Made by a program: the position numbers and the translations under genes
Shown: positions 30,968 through 40,411 of the stretch, one piece after another
Position numbering within the stretch: position 1 is the stretch's first letter
Layout of the letters: every line of letters begins with the position of its first letter
Assembly: GCA_027019265.1 (NCBI GenBank)
Contig: JALUWX010000032.1
Span: 186,001-250,000, forward strand
Direction: 5' to 3'
Length of the DNA: 64,000 nt
Origin: Phycisphaerales bacterium
GTDB lineage: Bacteria; Planctomycetota; Phycisphaerae; Phycisphaerales; UBA1924
Notes under the pieces: model-generated
The model's database searches: none
What the model was told of the DNA's origin: nothing
Seen by the model: the letters and a program-made list of their open reading frames with translations, nothing else

Positions 30968-30988
30968 CAGGCCGCGATTTGCGGCCTG
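30968..30988. promoter_or_regulatory. Inverted repeat in the actA-ctaA divergent intergenic region
   Basis: A perfect 8-bp inverted repeat CAGGCCGC (30968-30975) / GCGGCCTG (30981-30988) with a 5-base spacer lies 38 bases before the actA start. No T-run follows on either strand, so an operator or 5'-leader hairpin is more likely than a terminator. Confidence 0.35.
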
Positions 30989-31142
30989 GGACTTCGGGTG
31001 AGGGTAGCATTCACGAACCGGAACGTGTGCGGCCGAGCCAGAATTTCCCCGTTTTTCGCCCCCAAAACACCGTTCCTCACCCGTGCAGCCGCAACTGAGA
31101 TCCAGTCTCATTTGCAAACACTCCCCCCGAGGCACACAAACC

Positions 31143-32531
31143 ATGACCGATCAACAGGTTACGAGCAACACCCCCGAATCAGGCACTCAGAGCACCCTCT
31201 CCACGGCACTCACCGTCGGATTCGGCGGTGCGCTCCTCATCGCCTTCGTGTCTTGGTGCCTTTTCTTGTTCAACAGAAACACATCCCTTGTGGTTCTCTT
31301 TCCCATCGCCGCCGCCGTCTTCGGTGGGTGGTCCGCCGTTCAACTCCGTGGATTCACCGGCCCGAAGCTCCGAGCAGGGATTCTCAGCGGACTCATCGGC
31401 GCGATCGCCCTCAGCGTGTTCGTCGGCTCGCTCGTGAGCACCCAGTCCGAAACCCTCGAAGCGTTCGAGCACGAGAAGAACTCGCTCTCGTCGCAGGGGC
31501 TCATGACATTCGGGATCGTCGCCGTCGCGATGATCGTCGTCGGCGCGCTCGTCGGAGTCCTGACCTCCAAAGCAAAATCCCCCAAGAAGCCCATCGACTG
31601 GCGCGCCCGGTTCGCTTGGATCTGCGCGGCCAGCTATCTCCCCCTCATCATCGTTGGAGGGATCGTCACGGGGACCGAGAGCGGGATGGCCGTCCCCGAT
31701 TCCTTCACCACCTACGGCTCCGTCTCCATGCTCTTTCCCATCTCGCTGATGGAAGAAACCCGGATCTTCCTCGAGCACTCCCACCGGCTCTTCGGGACCT
31801 ACGCCGGGCTGATGACGATCGTCCTCGTCGTCCTCATGCTCGCGCGACCCGCGCGTCTGCTCCCCAGACTCATGAGCATCGCGCTCCTGATCGGTGTCTC
31901 GGCGCAGGGCGTGATGGGCGCGCTCCGGGTATCCGAGGGGAGCTCGGCGCTGGCCGCCCTCCACGGGGTGCTCGCGCAGCTCGTCTTCGCGCTCGCGATC
32001 GCGACCGGGGTCGTCAGTTCTCAGCGATGGATTGCATCCCATTCGTCAGACGAATCACGTTCCGAAGCGAGATCGACCCGCCTCTTCGCGCTCATCACCA
32101 GTCTCGCATTGTTCATCCAGCTTGTTTTCGGCTCGCTCACCAGGCACACGGACTCCTCCCACCCCCTGATGTCGCACATCGGGTTCTCGTTCATCGTGGT
32201 GATCCTCGTCATCATCGCCGGCGCGAAGATCATCAAGCTCGGAAAGAAGAACGAGACTGTCAGCGCGATCCGGCCGTACGGCGCGATCCTCCATGGGCTC
32301 GTGATCATCCAGTTCGTGATGGGATGGGGCGCCCTCGCGATGACCCGGACCGGGGACGAGGACCACCCCCCGATCCCGAACCCCGAGGACCTTGCATCGG
32401 CGCACCCGATCCGGATCGGAGAGACGATCGTGACGAGCACCCACCATGTCGTCGGGGCGCTTCTCCTCGGGACACTCGCGGCCGCCCTCGTCTGGTCGCT
32501 CCGGCTCGCATCCAAACGGGTTATCCGTTAA
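31143..32531 (+). CDS. ctaA: Heme A synthase (CtaA/Cox15)
   Basis: A 462-residue membrane protein that oxidises heme O to heme A for the oxidase encoded in the neighbouring cluster. Eight spans in two related halves carry heme-ligand histidines: EHSHRLFGTYAG and LHGVLAQLVF in the first half, SHIGFSF and THHVVGALLLG in the second. The first ~120 residues add three spans before the CtaA core (which starts near RFAWICAASY). The ATG at 31143 follows an AC-rich leader; an upstream in-frame extension is not supported. No ctaB is seen in the window. Confidence 0.88.
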   Translation: MTDQQVTSNTPESGTQSTLSTALTVGFGGALLIAFVSWCLFLFNRNTSLVVLFPIAAAVFGGWSAVQLRGFTGPKLRAGILSGLIGAIALSVFVGSLVSTQSETLEAFEHEKNSLSSQGLMTFGIVAVAMIVVGALVGVLTSKAKSPKKPIDWRARFAWICAASYLPLIIVGGIVTGTESGMAVPDSFTTYGSVSMLFPISLMEETRIFLEHSHRLFGTYAGLMTIVLVVLMLARPARLLPRLMSIALLIGVSAQGVMGALRVSEGSSALAALHGVLAQLVFALAIATGVVSSQRWIASHSSDESRSEARSTRLFALITSLALFIQLVFGSLTRHTDSSHPLMSHIGFSFIVVILVIIAGAKIIKLGKKNETVSAIRPYGAILHGLVIIQFVMGWGALAMTRTGDEDHPPIPNPEDLASAHPIRIGETIVTSTHHVVGALLLGTLAAALVWSLRLASKRVIR

Positions 32532-32627
32532 TCTGAGCCCGGATCGGGCTTTCGGGACGGTTGCAATCGAGCTGGCGCAGCTCCGTTGAGCGGCGGAGTT
32601 CGATCCCGATCGCTCCGGAGCGCCCCT

Positions 32628-34172
32628 ATGTCCAGCACATCCAGCATCCAGCCCGAAGCCCCGGATCATCCGAGCGAGGATTCGCTCGCGCCGATCAAGG
32701 ACGAGGACTTCGGGTACGAGCAAGCCCGGCATCTCCTCCTCCGCGCGGGGTTCGGGGGGACGGACCTCCAGATCCGGACATTGGCGCAGTGGGGTCCGGA
32801 GAAAGCCGTCGAACACCTCGTGGAGTACGGAACGATCCCGGCGATCGCGGACCGTGAGGACGAGTTCGACTCCACGATCATCCGCCCACTGAACGACGAA
32901 GAGCGGCAGACCCTCGCGCGGGCTCGATCCAGGCAGGACGAGGACACCATCGCGCGGATCCGGCTCCTCCGTCAACGCGCCCAGCGTGACGATCGGCGAC
33001 AGATGCGCGAGATCCAGCGCTGGTGGCTGACGCGCATGGTCCAATCCCCCAGACCCCTCGAAGAAAAGCTCACCCTCTTCTGGCACGGGCACTTCGCGAC
33101 GAGCTTCCGGATCACGGAAGACTCCTACCACATGTACGCGCAGAACCGCATGCTCCGCACGAACGCTTCGGGGAACGTCTCCGACCTCCTGCGCGGGATC
33201 ATCACCGACCCCGCGATGCTCCGCTACCTCAACAACAACCAGAACCGGAAGAGTTCCCCCAACGAGAACCTCGCACGCGAGCTCCTTGAGCTGTTCACAA
33301 TGGGCGAAGGGAACTACGGGGAAAGAGACATCAAGGAAGCGGCCCGCGCTCTCACGGGGTACACCTATCAGGACGACAGCTTCGTCTTCAACACCAACCA
33401 GCACGACGGTGGATCGAAGACGATTCTCGGGATCCGGGGCACCCTCGACGGCGATGGTCTTGTCAACGCGATCCTCCGTCAACGCGCCTGCTCCGAGTTC
33501 CTCAGCGCCAAGCTCTACAAGTTCTTCGTCCGAGACATCCCCCTCGAAGCACGAGGGAACGACAGCGCGACGCGCAAGGCCGTGCTCGATCTCGCGAACA
33601 CCATGCGTCGCGTGAAGTACGAGCTGCGCCCCGTGCTCAAACGTCTCTTCATGTCGCGCCACTTCTACGACCCGGCGAACATCGGAACCAAGATCAAAAG
33701 CCCCGCGGAGCTTCTCGTCGGCGCGGTCCGTTCCCTCAACGTCCCCGTCCGGGATATGGGGATCGTCACCGACGCGATGGACCTCATGGGTCAGAGCGTG
33801 TTCTACCCCCCGAGCGTCAAGGGCTGGGACGGGGGACGCGCGTGGATCAATACCGCGACGATGTTCGTCCGACAGAACACGCTCGTGTACCTTCTCACGG
33901 GAGAGCTCCCGTCGCGCACGAACCTCCTCAAAGAGTCCCACCACGTCAACGCGATGGCGCTCGTCCCGTGCCTGAACAATCCGGACATCCCCGATCCGAG
34001 CGATGACCAGATCGTTCGCGAACTCGCGATGTTCACGCTCGGGTTCTCGAACAACGAACTCGTCGAGACCGTCGTCCGAGGGAGCGCAGTGAACGATTCC
34101 ATGCGATCCGAGCGGGCCGTCACCCGGGCGCTCGTCATGCTCACGTCCATGCCCGAGTACCAGCTGTGCTGA
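32628..34172 (+). CDS. DUF1800 family protein
   Basis: A 514-residue protein. DUF1800 signatures in order: ARHLLLRAGFGGT, RWWLTRMVQSPRPLEEKLTL, FWHGHFATS, NENLARELLELFTMGEGNY, DIKEAARALTGYTY, and SPAELLVGAVRSL. No signal peptide is evident, although the family is generally thought to act in the envelope. It is paired with a DUF1501 gene 19 bases downstream, a standard arrangement in planctomycetes and proteobacteria. Biochemical role unknown. GGAG before the ATG at 32628 supports the start. Confidence 0.87.
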   Translation: MSSTSSIQPEAPDHPSEDSLAPIKDEDFGYEQARHLLLRAGFGGTDLQIRTLAQWGPEKAVEHLVEYGTIPAIADREDEFDSTIIRPLNDEERQTLARARSRQDEDTIARIRLLRQRAQRDDRRQMREIQRWWLTRMVQSPRPLEEKLTLFWHGHFATSFRITEDSYHMYAQNRMLRTNASGNVSDLLRGIITDPAMLRYLNNNQNRKSSPNENLARELLELFTMGEGNYGERDIKEAARALTGYTYQDDSFVFNTNQHDGGSKTILGIRGTLDGDGLVNAILRQRACSEFLSAKLYKFFVRDIPLEARGNDSATRKAVLDLANTMRRVKYELRPVLKRLFMSRHFYDPANIGTKIKSPAELLVGAVRSLNVPVRDMGIVTDAMDLMGQSVFYPPSVKGWDGGRAWINTATMFVRQNTLVYLLTGELPSRTNLLKESHHVNAMALVPCLNNPDIPDPSDDQIVRELAMFTLGFSNNELVETVVRGSAVNDSMRSERAVTRALVMLTSMPEYQLC

Positions 34173-34191
34173 GTCCGCAGGAGATCCCGCG

Positions 34192-35539
34192 ATGAGCCAC
34201 CATCTCAACCCGAGCGACGTCAATGCATGGACCCGGCGCGAGTTCCTCGCGAAGTCATCGCTGTTTGCGAGCGCCGCGCTCACGGTCCCGGCCTTCATCC
34301 AGGGATCCGCGCTCGCGCTCCCAAGACCCGCGCTGGGGCTGTCATCCATCAGCGGGGTGGACGAAGGCAAGATCCTCGTCGTTGTCCAGCTCTCGGGAGG
34401 GAACGACGGGCTCAACACCCTCGTCCCGTACCGGGATGATGCGTACCACCGGGGGCGCCCGCGCATCGCGCTCAGCGCCAACGAAGTCCTCGCGCTCGGG
34501 CGCAACGGGTACTCCGGGCTCCACGGGTCCATGGCGGGGGTCAAGGAGCTCTACGACCAAGGGCTCTGCGCCGTTGTCCAGGGGGTCGGGTATCCGAACC
34601 CGAACCGCTCTCACTTCGCTTCGATGGACATCTGGCACACAGCGGACGAATCGGGAACGGGAGACGGCTGGATCGGTTGCTACATGGACGCGCAGTGCTG
34701 CGGGTACGGGAAAGGCGAATCCGGAACCCCCGACGGCTCCAAACCCCAGCTCGTCCCCCCCCCCCCCACCCATCTCCATTGGCCGCGAAGCCCCGCTCGC
34801 GCTCCACGGGCGCACGATGATGCCCCTCTCCATCGAGAACGCGGACCTCTACCAGTGGTCGGGGAAGAAAGTCTCCGAGCGCCTCGCAAAGGAATACCAA
34901 TCGCGCATCGAGCAGCTCGACGCGCACAACACCGAAACCGGACGAGACGACAACCACGCCTTCCTCGTGCGTACGGCCCTCGATGCGCGGATCTCGAGCG
35001 ATCGGATCCGGAAGGCCGTCGAGACCGAATCGCTCGTGCGCTACCCGGACTCGAACCTGGGTCGTCAGCTGAGCATGGTCGGATCCATGATCCGCGCGAA
35101 CATGGAAACGCGCGTGTTCTACACCTCGTTCGGGAGCTTCGACACCCACGCAAACCAAGGTGGAGCCCAGGGCTCCCACGCGCGCCTGCTCCAGCAGCTC
35201 TCCGAAGCCGTCAGCGCGTTCTACCAAGACCTCAAAGCCCAGGGCAACGAGTCGCGCGTCCTGACGATGTGCTTCTCCGAGTTCGGTCGGCGCGTCGGGC
35301 AGAATGGGTCGGGAGGGACCGATCACGGAACGGCCGCCCCGATGTTCCTCTTCGGACCCATGGTCAAACCCGGGCTCCACTCGCGCTACCCATCCCTCAC
35401 GAATCTCGACGAAGGCGATCTCAAGTACACCGCCGACTTCCGTCAGGTCTACGCCGAGATCCTCGATGATTGGCTCTCGACGACGAGCAAGGACGTACTC
35501 GGGCGCTCGTACAACCACCTGCGTGTGATCAACACCTGA
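34192..35539 (+). CDS. DUF1501 family protein, reading frame broken at a 13-C run
   Basis: The first ~188 codons (from 34192) and the last ~255 (to 35539) are in different frames that meet at a run of 13 C (34755-34767). With 12 C the product would be 448 residues, a normal DUF1501 length. A twin-arginine signal (RREFLAKSSLFASAALTVPA) precedes the sulfatase-like fold: VVVQLSGGNDGLNTLVPY early, FGSFDTHANQGG, MCFSEFGRRVGQNGSGGTDH late. It is partnered with DUF1800 directly upstream. The break may be a sequencing error or a true slippage site. As read, translation from the start ends in a shadow frame at 35469. Confidence 0.8.
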
Positions 35540-35542
35540 CGC

Positions 35543-36136
35543 TCAGTCTTCGTAGATCGAATCAATCTCGACACGCACCAGCATCGGGTCCGAAGTCTGG
35601 AGATCGGGTTCGGGGACCTGCGCCTCGAGCGTGAACGCGCGGAGAGCCCGTCCGTCCTCGCTCACGAGCTTCCCATCGACAATCCGGACCGGACCCGGGG
35701 ACGCGAAGAATGAACGCCCGACGAGCAACTCGTGGATCGTCGCGCTCGAAGTCCCGTCGTCGTGCGGGTTGAGGGTGGTCGTCACCAATACACGGGGTTC
35801 GTCGGAGAACGAGATCAGCAGCGGTTCCGCCGGGTTCTCCCCGAGCGAACTCGTCGGGATGATGAATCGGATCCCTCCCGGCCACGCTCTCGGGTCGATG
35901 GGCTTGCGTTCCCGGCGTGCCGTCAGCGCCTGGGAAATCGCATCGGGGTCATGACCGAAAAGCAACTCCCCGAGCGCATTCGCGTTCCCCGTGTCCCCCG
36001 CGCCAGCGCCGATCGGGACCGCATCATCCATCAGCCGCTCCTTGTCGAGCGACACGAAGATCCAGGCCATCAGCCCCACGATGACGACAAAGGGAAGGAC
36101 AAGCCACAGCGAGAGGATGACGTTCTGCTTGCGCAT
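35543..36136 (-). CDS. Membrane-anchored protein of unknown function
   Basis: A 197-residue protein. One N-terminal span (VILSLWLVLPFVVIVGLMAWIFVSL) acts as an uncleaved anchor, followed by a ~160-residue extracytoplasmic domain rich in beta-type alternation (EPRVLVTTTLNPHDDGTSS). No catalytic motif seen. It converges with the DUF1501 gene, leaving only 3 bases between the stops, and lies downstream of sod, separated by a terminator. Confidence 0.65.
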   Translation of the reverse strand: MRKQNVILSLWLVLPFVVIVGLMAWIFVSLDKERLMDDAVPIGAGAGDTGNANALGELLFGHDPDAISQALTARRERKPIDPRAWPGGIRFIIPTSSLGENPAEPLLISFSDEPRVLVTTTLNPHDDGTSSATIHELLVGRSFFASPGPVRIVDGKLVSEDGRALRAFTLEAQVPEPDLQTSDPMLVRVEIDSIYED

Positions 36137-36173
36137 GACACGGATCCTAGGAGCACACAGAATCCAACCGATG

Positions 36174-36200
36174 AAAAACCCGGCCGCTGTGGGCCGGGTT
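36174..36200 (-). terminator. Rho-independent terminator of the superoxide dismutase gene
   Basis: On the minus strand a 9-bp stem AACCCGGCC / GGCCGGGTT (36192-36200 with 36177-36185), loop of 6, is followed by a T-run (A residues 36174-36178 on the plus strand). It lies 26 bases after the sod stop. Confidence 0.78.
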
Positions 36201-36225
36201 CGTGTTCGATCCGATCGGGGTCGTG

Positions 36226-36837
36226 TTAGCTTGTCGCTTTCTTGTAGTTCTCAGCGACGGCGTCCCAGTTGACGACATTCCAGAACGCGTTGATGTAGTC
36301 GGGGCGCTTGTTCTGATAGTTCAGGTAGTACGCGTGCTCCCAGACATCGAGCCCCAGGATCGGGGTGAGCCCGTCCATGAAGGGAGAGTCCTGGTTCGGG
36401 GTGGACTCCACGACGAGCTTCCCGGAGCCGTTCACGACGAGCCAAGCCCAGCCCGACCCGAAGCGGGTCGCGGCCGCGCTGTCGAAGGCGTCCTTGAACT
36501 TGTCGAAGGACCCGAAGGTCTCATCGATCGCGCTCCCGAGATCGCCGCTCGGCGCCCCCCCACCGTTGGGGGACATGATCGACCAGAAGAGTGAGTGGTT
36601 GGCGTGACCACCGACGTTGTTGCGGACGGCCGTCCGGATGTTCTCGGGGACATTGTCGATCCCGCGCAGGATCTCCTCGGCCGACTTCCCGGCGAGTTCG
36701 GTTCCGTCAACGGCGGCGTTGCCCTTGGCAACGTACCCAGCGTGGTGCTTGCCGTGATGAATTTCCATGGTGCGTGCGTCGATGTGGGGCTCGAGCGCAT
36801 CGAATGGGTACGGGAGATCGGGGAGCGTGAATGACAT
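36226..36837 (-). CDS. sodA: Superoxide dismutase, Mn type
   Basis: A 203-residue cytoplasmic enzyme that converts superoxide to H2O2 and O2. Metal ligands are H27 (EIHHGKHH), H81 ([10 protein letters not shown]), D164 and H168 ([10 protein letters not shown]). The NQDSP motif (148-152), with its Gln in the second half of the protein, favours Mn or cambialistic specificity over Fe. Full length with no signal peptide. Monocistronic with its own terminator. Confidence 0.95.
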   Translation of the reverse strand: MSFTLPDLPYPFDALEPHIDARTMEIHHGKHHAGYVAKGNAAVDGTELAGKSAEEILRGIDNVPENIRTAVRNNVGGHANHSLFWSIMSPNGGGAPSGDLGSAIDETFGSFDKFKDAFDSAAATRFGSGWAWLVVNGSGKLVVESTPNQDSPFMDGLTPILGLDVWEHAYYLNYQNKRPDYINAFWNVVNWDAVAENYKKATS

Positions 36838-36982
36838 GGGTGGGACTCCTTGTCACCTCGGGATCGGGTCGTGGTGTGACCCCGATGGTGTGGATGAGTT
36901 GTGCGTGAAGCTCAGGATATGCCGACCAGAAACCGCACAAACAGGTCCAGATCCAGCATTTATGAAGTTTCAGACCACTCGG

Positions 36983-37011
36983 TTGCCGCGTGATGAAGAC
37001 TCGGTTATCAT
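36983..37011 (+). promoter_or_regulatory. Sigma-70-type promoter upstream of the sigma factor leader
   Basis: TTGCCG (36983-36988), a 17-base spacer and TATCAT (37006-37011) match a housekeeping promoter well. Transcription would begin near 37018, ~850 bases before the sigma factor ATG, directly at the start of the helix-rich stretch. Confidence 0.6.
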
Positions 37012-37017
37012 GGCGAC

Positions 37018-37420
37018 CCTGTGGAAGAGGCCGCGGATGCGCGACACCTCGGGCGCGACGTGGTCAACCCCGAGGAGCCGAGCAAATCACCCTATGCACG
37101 CTCTTATCGGGCGTCAAGCTGGGTAAGGCGGCCTCGGATTCAACGCCGACGAAGGAGTCGTCGGTTCTGGGAGCGAGTCGGGAGCACCATGCTCGACGGA
37201 CTCCCGGGGGGTGATCGACGGACCGGTCAAGGTGCTGCATGGGCAGCGATTCCAGGGAGCGACCCCGGATTGACCGGATCGCGTTAAACCCCCTGGGACA
37301 AAGACCCTATGCATGGTCGCTCATCCGTGAACGAGCGCCCGACAACTTGACGAATTGTTGATGTTTTTGAGCGGAACAAGGTACGTTTCGAAACTCGTTT
37401 CACCCGAGTGACGTACCTCT
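37018..37420 (+). ncRNA. Candidate structured RNA or long 5' leader
   Basis: This gene-free stretch is packed with perfect complementary segments: GAGGCCGC (37027-37034) with 37128-37135; CCTCGGG (37047-37053) with 37069-37075; CCGACGA (37146-37152) with 37158-37164, loop AGGAG; CCGGTCAA (37223-37230) with 37270-37277, enclosing GCTGC/GCAGC (37234-37247); CCAGGG (37252-37257) with 37291-37296, which crosses the previous helix as a pseudoknot; AGCGACC (37258-37264) with 37315-37321, which also crosses; and a two-tier hairpin AGGTACGT (37379-37386) with 37411-37418, enclosing ACTCG/CGAGT. A promoter lies directly upstream. A weak hairpin plus five T residues (37343-37368) could end a shorter transcript. 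It does not resemble RNase P RNA, tmRNA, 6S or SRP RNA consensus motifs. No homologue recognised. Confidence 0.4.
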
Positions 37421-37839
37421 CCAAGCGAATCTCCCCATTCGGCCCGGACAAAGACCGGGTCGAGCAAGATGATCCGCTCATCCGTAGATCCGCCGGCGAG
37501 GACCCCGCGGTCAGCGAGCGCCAGAGAGCGCCTGACCCACCACACGACTCGCACGGAATGGATCAGACCCGAGTTCCGCGACGGACGCGGAGCGGCCGAC
37601 CCCCGTTGTTGGGCTCGGCGGGACGTGAAAACGCGCAGGAGGCCGATCGGTCGATCCCTGGAACACCCACGGATCCGCACCGATCGAACAACTCGGAAAG
37701 CCGGCGGCCCGGATCGCACACGCGACCCAAGCTCACGGCCGGTGCTGTTGCGGGCCTTGCTCAGGACGACCTGAACAGGCATGACAAGACGAAGAACGAC
37801 CCTTTCCCAATGAGACCGGGTCGGACACGAACGAATAGG

Positions 37840-37859
37840 CCGCCGCAGGACAGCGGCGG
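37840..37859 (+). promoter_or_regulatory. Hairpin overlapping the sigma factor ribosome binding site
   Basis: CCGCCGC (37840-37846) and GCGGCGG (37853-37859) form a perfect 7-bp stem. Its last two bases are the first two of the strong GGAGGAGA ribosome binding site (37858-37865) before the ATG at 37870. The stem could limit ribosome access. Confidence 0.4.
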
Positions 37860-37869
37860 AGGAGAACGC

Positions 37870-38934
37870 ATGACGCAGGCAACACGAGCCAACCTGTCAC
37901 CCCTCGAGCAGATGCGCCGCCGGCAGCGGGTCGGTGTGTCGCGCACATCCACCCGCTCGGGAAAAGTTTCCAAGCAGCTCTCCCATGAGGACGAGCGCCT
38001 TCTTCTCCAGATCCTCTCGAAAGAGCAGGACTTCATCGACTCCGAGGTCTTCTACGAGGACGAAGCGGAAGAAACCATTTACGAGGATGCGCCCGATATC
38101 GCGAAGCCGGACACGACCTGGTACCACCCGGTCATGGACGACATCTCGTCGATCTCGCGCACCCGCTCCGTGAAGTCGTCCCAACAGGTCATCCTGACGG
38201 GCGCCGAGGAGCGGGTTCTCTTCCACCAGTTCAACTACGCCCGCTACCGGGTCTGGAAGCTCCAGCAAGAAGTCTGGGCGCGTCCCGACAAGAAGCCCAC
38301 CCCGGAACAAGCGGAGCATCTGCTCTCGTGGCATCGCCGCGCGGGTCGGATCCGTGAGCAGATCGCGGAAACCAACCTCGCGCTCGTTCTCGCGATGGCG
38401 AAGCGCACCCGCATGAGCGAGGTGGACTTCGCCGATCTCGTTTCCGAGGGGAACATGGCCCTCCTCCGCGCGGTCGATAAGTTCGATGCGGGGCGCGGGT
38501 TCAAGTTCTCAACCTACGCGTGTCGCGCGATCCTCAAGGCCTTCTCCCGTCAGGGGATGAAGCTCTCGAAGTACCGTCAGCGCTTCCCGACCGACTTCGA
38601 TCCGAAGCTCGAGAAGTCCGACTTCCTCGAGACCAAGCGCGCCGACTTCGAGAAGGACACGGCCGCCGAAGTCCGTGAGATCGTCACGGCGAACCGCGCG
38701 GACCTCTCCGAAGTGGAGCGCACCGTCCTCGAGCACCGTTTCGGGCTCGAATCAGGTGGTCACGAGAAGCCCATGACCCTCGAACAGGTCGGTCAGATCA
38801 TCGGCGTCACCAAGGAGCGTGTGCGTCAGATCCAGAACAAGGCCATGGAGAAGATCCGGGTCGAGCTCGAGTCCAACTTCCTCGGGACCCTCGAATCGGA
38901 CAACAAAGCGCTCGAACCCGTCGGCGCGAGCTGA
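37870..38934 (+). CDS. RNA polymerase sigma factor, sigma-70 family
   Basis: A 354-residue sigma factor. Residues ~1-110 are a lineage-specific acidic N-terminus (a YEDEAEETIYEDAPD stretch). Region 2 spans ~115-240: NLALVLAMAKR, DFADLVSEGNMALLRAVDKF and GFKFSTYACRAILKAFSRQ (core binding and -10 melting). Region 4 is ~290-335: VERTVLEHRFGLE, KPMTLEQVGQIIGVTKERVR QIQNKAMEK (helix-turn-helix for -35). Region 3 is short, as in group 2/3 factors. The ORF stays open far upstream, but the GGAGGAGA at 37858 fixes the start here. Confidence 0.88.
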   Translation: MTQATRANLSPLEQMRRRQRVGVSRTSTRSGKVSKQLSHEDERLLLQILSKEQDFIDSEVFYEDEAEETIYEDAPDIAKPDTTWYHPVMDDISSISRTRSVKSSQQVILTGAEERVLFHQFNYARYRVWKLQQEVWARPDKKPTPEQAEHLLSWHRRAGRIREQIAETNLALVLAMAKRTRMSEVDFADLVSEGNMALLRAVDKFDAGRGFKFSTYACRAILKAFSRQGMKLSKYRQRFPTDFDPKLEKSDFLETKRADFEKDTAAEVREIVTANRADLSEVERTVLEHRFGLESGGHEKPMTLEQVGQIIGVTKERVRQIQNKAMEKIRVELESNFLGTLESDNKALEPVGAS

Positions 38935-38959
38935 TCCCGAGCGGAAACGACACCCATTC

Positions 38960-38988
38960 AGCGGGCCTTGAAGGGCCCGCTGTTTTTT
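38960..38988 (+). terminator. Rho-independent terminator after the sigma factor gene
   Basis: An 8-bp stem AGCGGGCC (38960-38967) / GGCCCGCT (38974-38981) followed by TGTTTTTT. It lies 25 bases after the stop. Confidence 0.88.
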
Positions 38989-39137
38989 AAGGATCCGCAA
39001 AGCCCCCTCCGGAACCAACGGGGGAGCGGAGACGGATCGTCTGATTCCCCGCCGGCGCATATCCTTGTGCTCGCGCCGTGCGGCCCGATTCGGACGGACG
39101 AGAGTGAACTCAACCAAAGACTGAAGGACACGATCGC

Positions 39138-40298
39138 ATGAGTGTGACCGATACGCCCGCTTCGACTGCCACCGCTGGACACGTGGACCTCGACCCCACG
39201 GCCGGGAAGAACCACAACCCCCACGACACCCGATGGGGCGACTTCCTGAAAGCCACGATCAAGTTCGGCGCGTCCGACCTCATCATGAAGTCAGGACAGC
39301 AGCCCAAGATCCGGATGCGTGGGTCCCTCAAAGCGATGGACACCGAGCCCGTGTCGGCCGAGGAGTTCTTCAAGATCGCGAAGCACATCCTCACGGAGGA
39401 GCAGTTCAAGGACCTCCACAAGTTCGGGTCCGTGGACTTCGCGTACAACTACGATCCGAAGCACCGTTTCCGTGTGAACCTCTTCCAAGCGCGCGGCACC
39501 CTCTCCGTCGCCGCTCGTAACATCACCTCCGAGATCCTCCCCTTCGAGGGTCTCCACCTCCCCCCCGTCATGTCCGACATCGCGATGCAACCCCAGGGGA
39601 TCATCCTCCTCTGTGGTGTCACGGGTTCGGGGAAGTCCACGACGATCGCTTCCATGCTCGACTACGTGAACGCGCGGAAGAGCGTGCACATCCTCACCCT
39701 CGAGGATCCGATCGAATACATCTTCGAGGACAAGAAAGCGACCATCAACCAGCGCGAGATCGGGCTCGACTGTCTCGACTTCAAGACGGGTCTCCGCGCC
39801 CTTGTCCGTGAGAACCCGGACATCGTGCTCATCGGGGAAATGCGTGACCAGGAAACGTTCGAGGCCGCCCTCCACGCGGCGGAAACCGGGCACCTGGTCT
39901 TCGGGACGATCCACGCTTCATCGACGACCCAGACCTTCTCCCGTATCTACGGGCTCTTCCCTCAGGAGGAGATCGAGCAGGTCCGGAAGATCCTCGCGTA
40001 CCAGATGCGTGCGTTCGTCTACCAGAAGCTCCTCCCGACCCTCCACGAGGACATCTTCCGGATCCCCGCGCTGGAGATCCTCATCAACAACGGGGTTGTC
40101 CAGAAATACATCCTTGACGAGCGTGAGGGGGAGATCCGGGAGATCCTGAACTCGATCGAAGCCCAGCAGGTCGGGATGATCGACTTCAACGATTCGCTCG
40201 TGAAACTGGTTGAGGACGAGTACATCCACATGAGAACCGCGATCGAGGCCTCGCCGAACGTGGACGAGCTCCAGATGAAGCTCAAGAAGTTCGCGTGA
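39138..40298 (+). CDS. PilT-like type IV pilus retraction/secretion ATPase
   Basis: A 386-residue hexameric ATPase of the PilT/PilU branch. The N-terminal PAS-like domain (~35-130) contains ASDLIMKSGQQPKIRMRG. The ATPase core has Walker A GVTGSGKSTT (~160-169), the Asp box TLEDPIEY, Walker B NPDIVLIGEMRDQET and the His box FGTIHASSTTQT, all intact. PilT-type proteins lack the zinc-binding CxxC pairs, and none are present here. GAAGGA precedes the ATG. It is the first gene of a three-gene unit with a degenerate PilB-like ATPase 113 bases downstream. Confidence 0.88.
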   Translation: MSVTDTPASTATAGHVDLDPTAGKNHNPHDTRWGDFLKATIKFGASDLIMKSGQQPKIRMRGSLKAMDTEPVSAEEFFKIAKHILTEEQFKDLHKFGSVDFAYNYDPKHRFRVNLFQARGTLSVAARNITSEILPFEGLHLPPVMSDIAMQPQGIILLCGVTGSGKSTTIASMLDYVNARKSVHILTLEDPIEYIFEDKKATINQREIGLDCLDFKTGLRALVRENPDIVLIGEMRDQETFEAALHAAETGHLVFGTIHASSTTQTFSRIYGLFPQEEIEQVRKILAYQMRAFVYQKLLPTLHEDIFRIPALEILINNGVVQKYILDEREGEIREILNSIEAQQVGMIDFNDSLVKLVEDEYIHMRTAIEASPNVDELQMKLKKFA

Positions 40299-40411
40299 GC
40301 CCCCGGAGCGGTGTTGTGGCTGGTCCCCGCCGCTATGATGCTCGACCCAATCACGAGCGCCGAACGAGGCGTCGTGTTCTTCGTCCAGGACCCATCCGAG
40401 GGTAATCCCTG

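Noticed and set aside
37013-37320. Terminal helix GCGACC (37013-37018) with GGTCGC (37315-37320) as RNA ends
   Set aside because: The 5' strand lies at or before the predicted transcription start, and the same 3' strand pairs better with 37258-37264.
37408-37869. Long in-frame extension of the sigma factor ORF (154 extra codons)
   Set aside because: Low-complexity Arg/Pro/Ser composition and no RBS at the upstream ATG, while GGAGGAGA marks the start at 37870.
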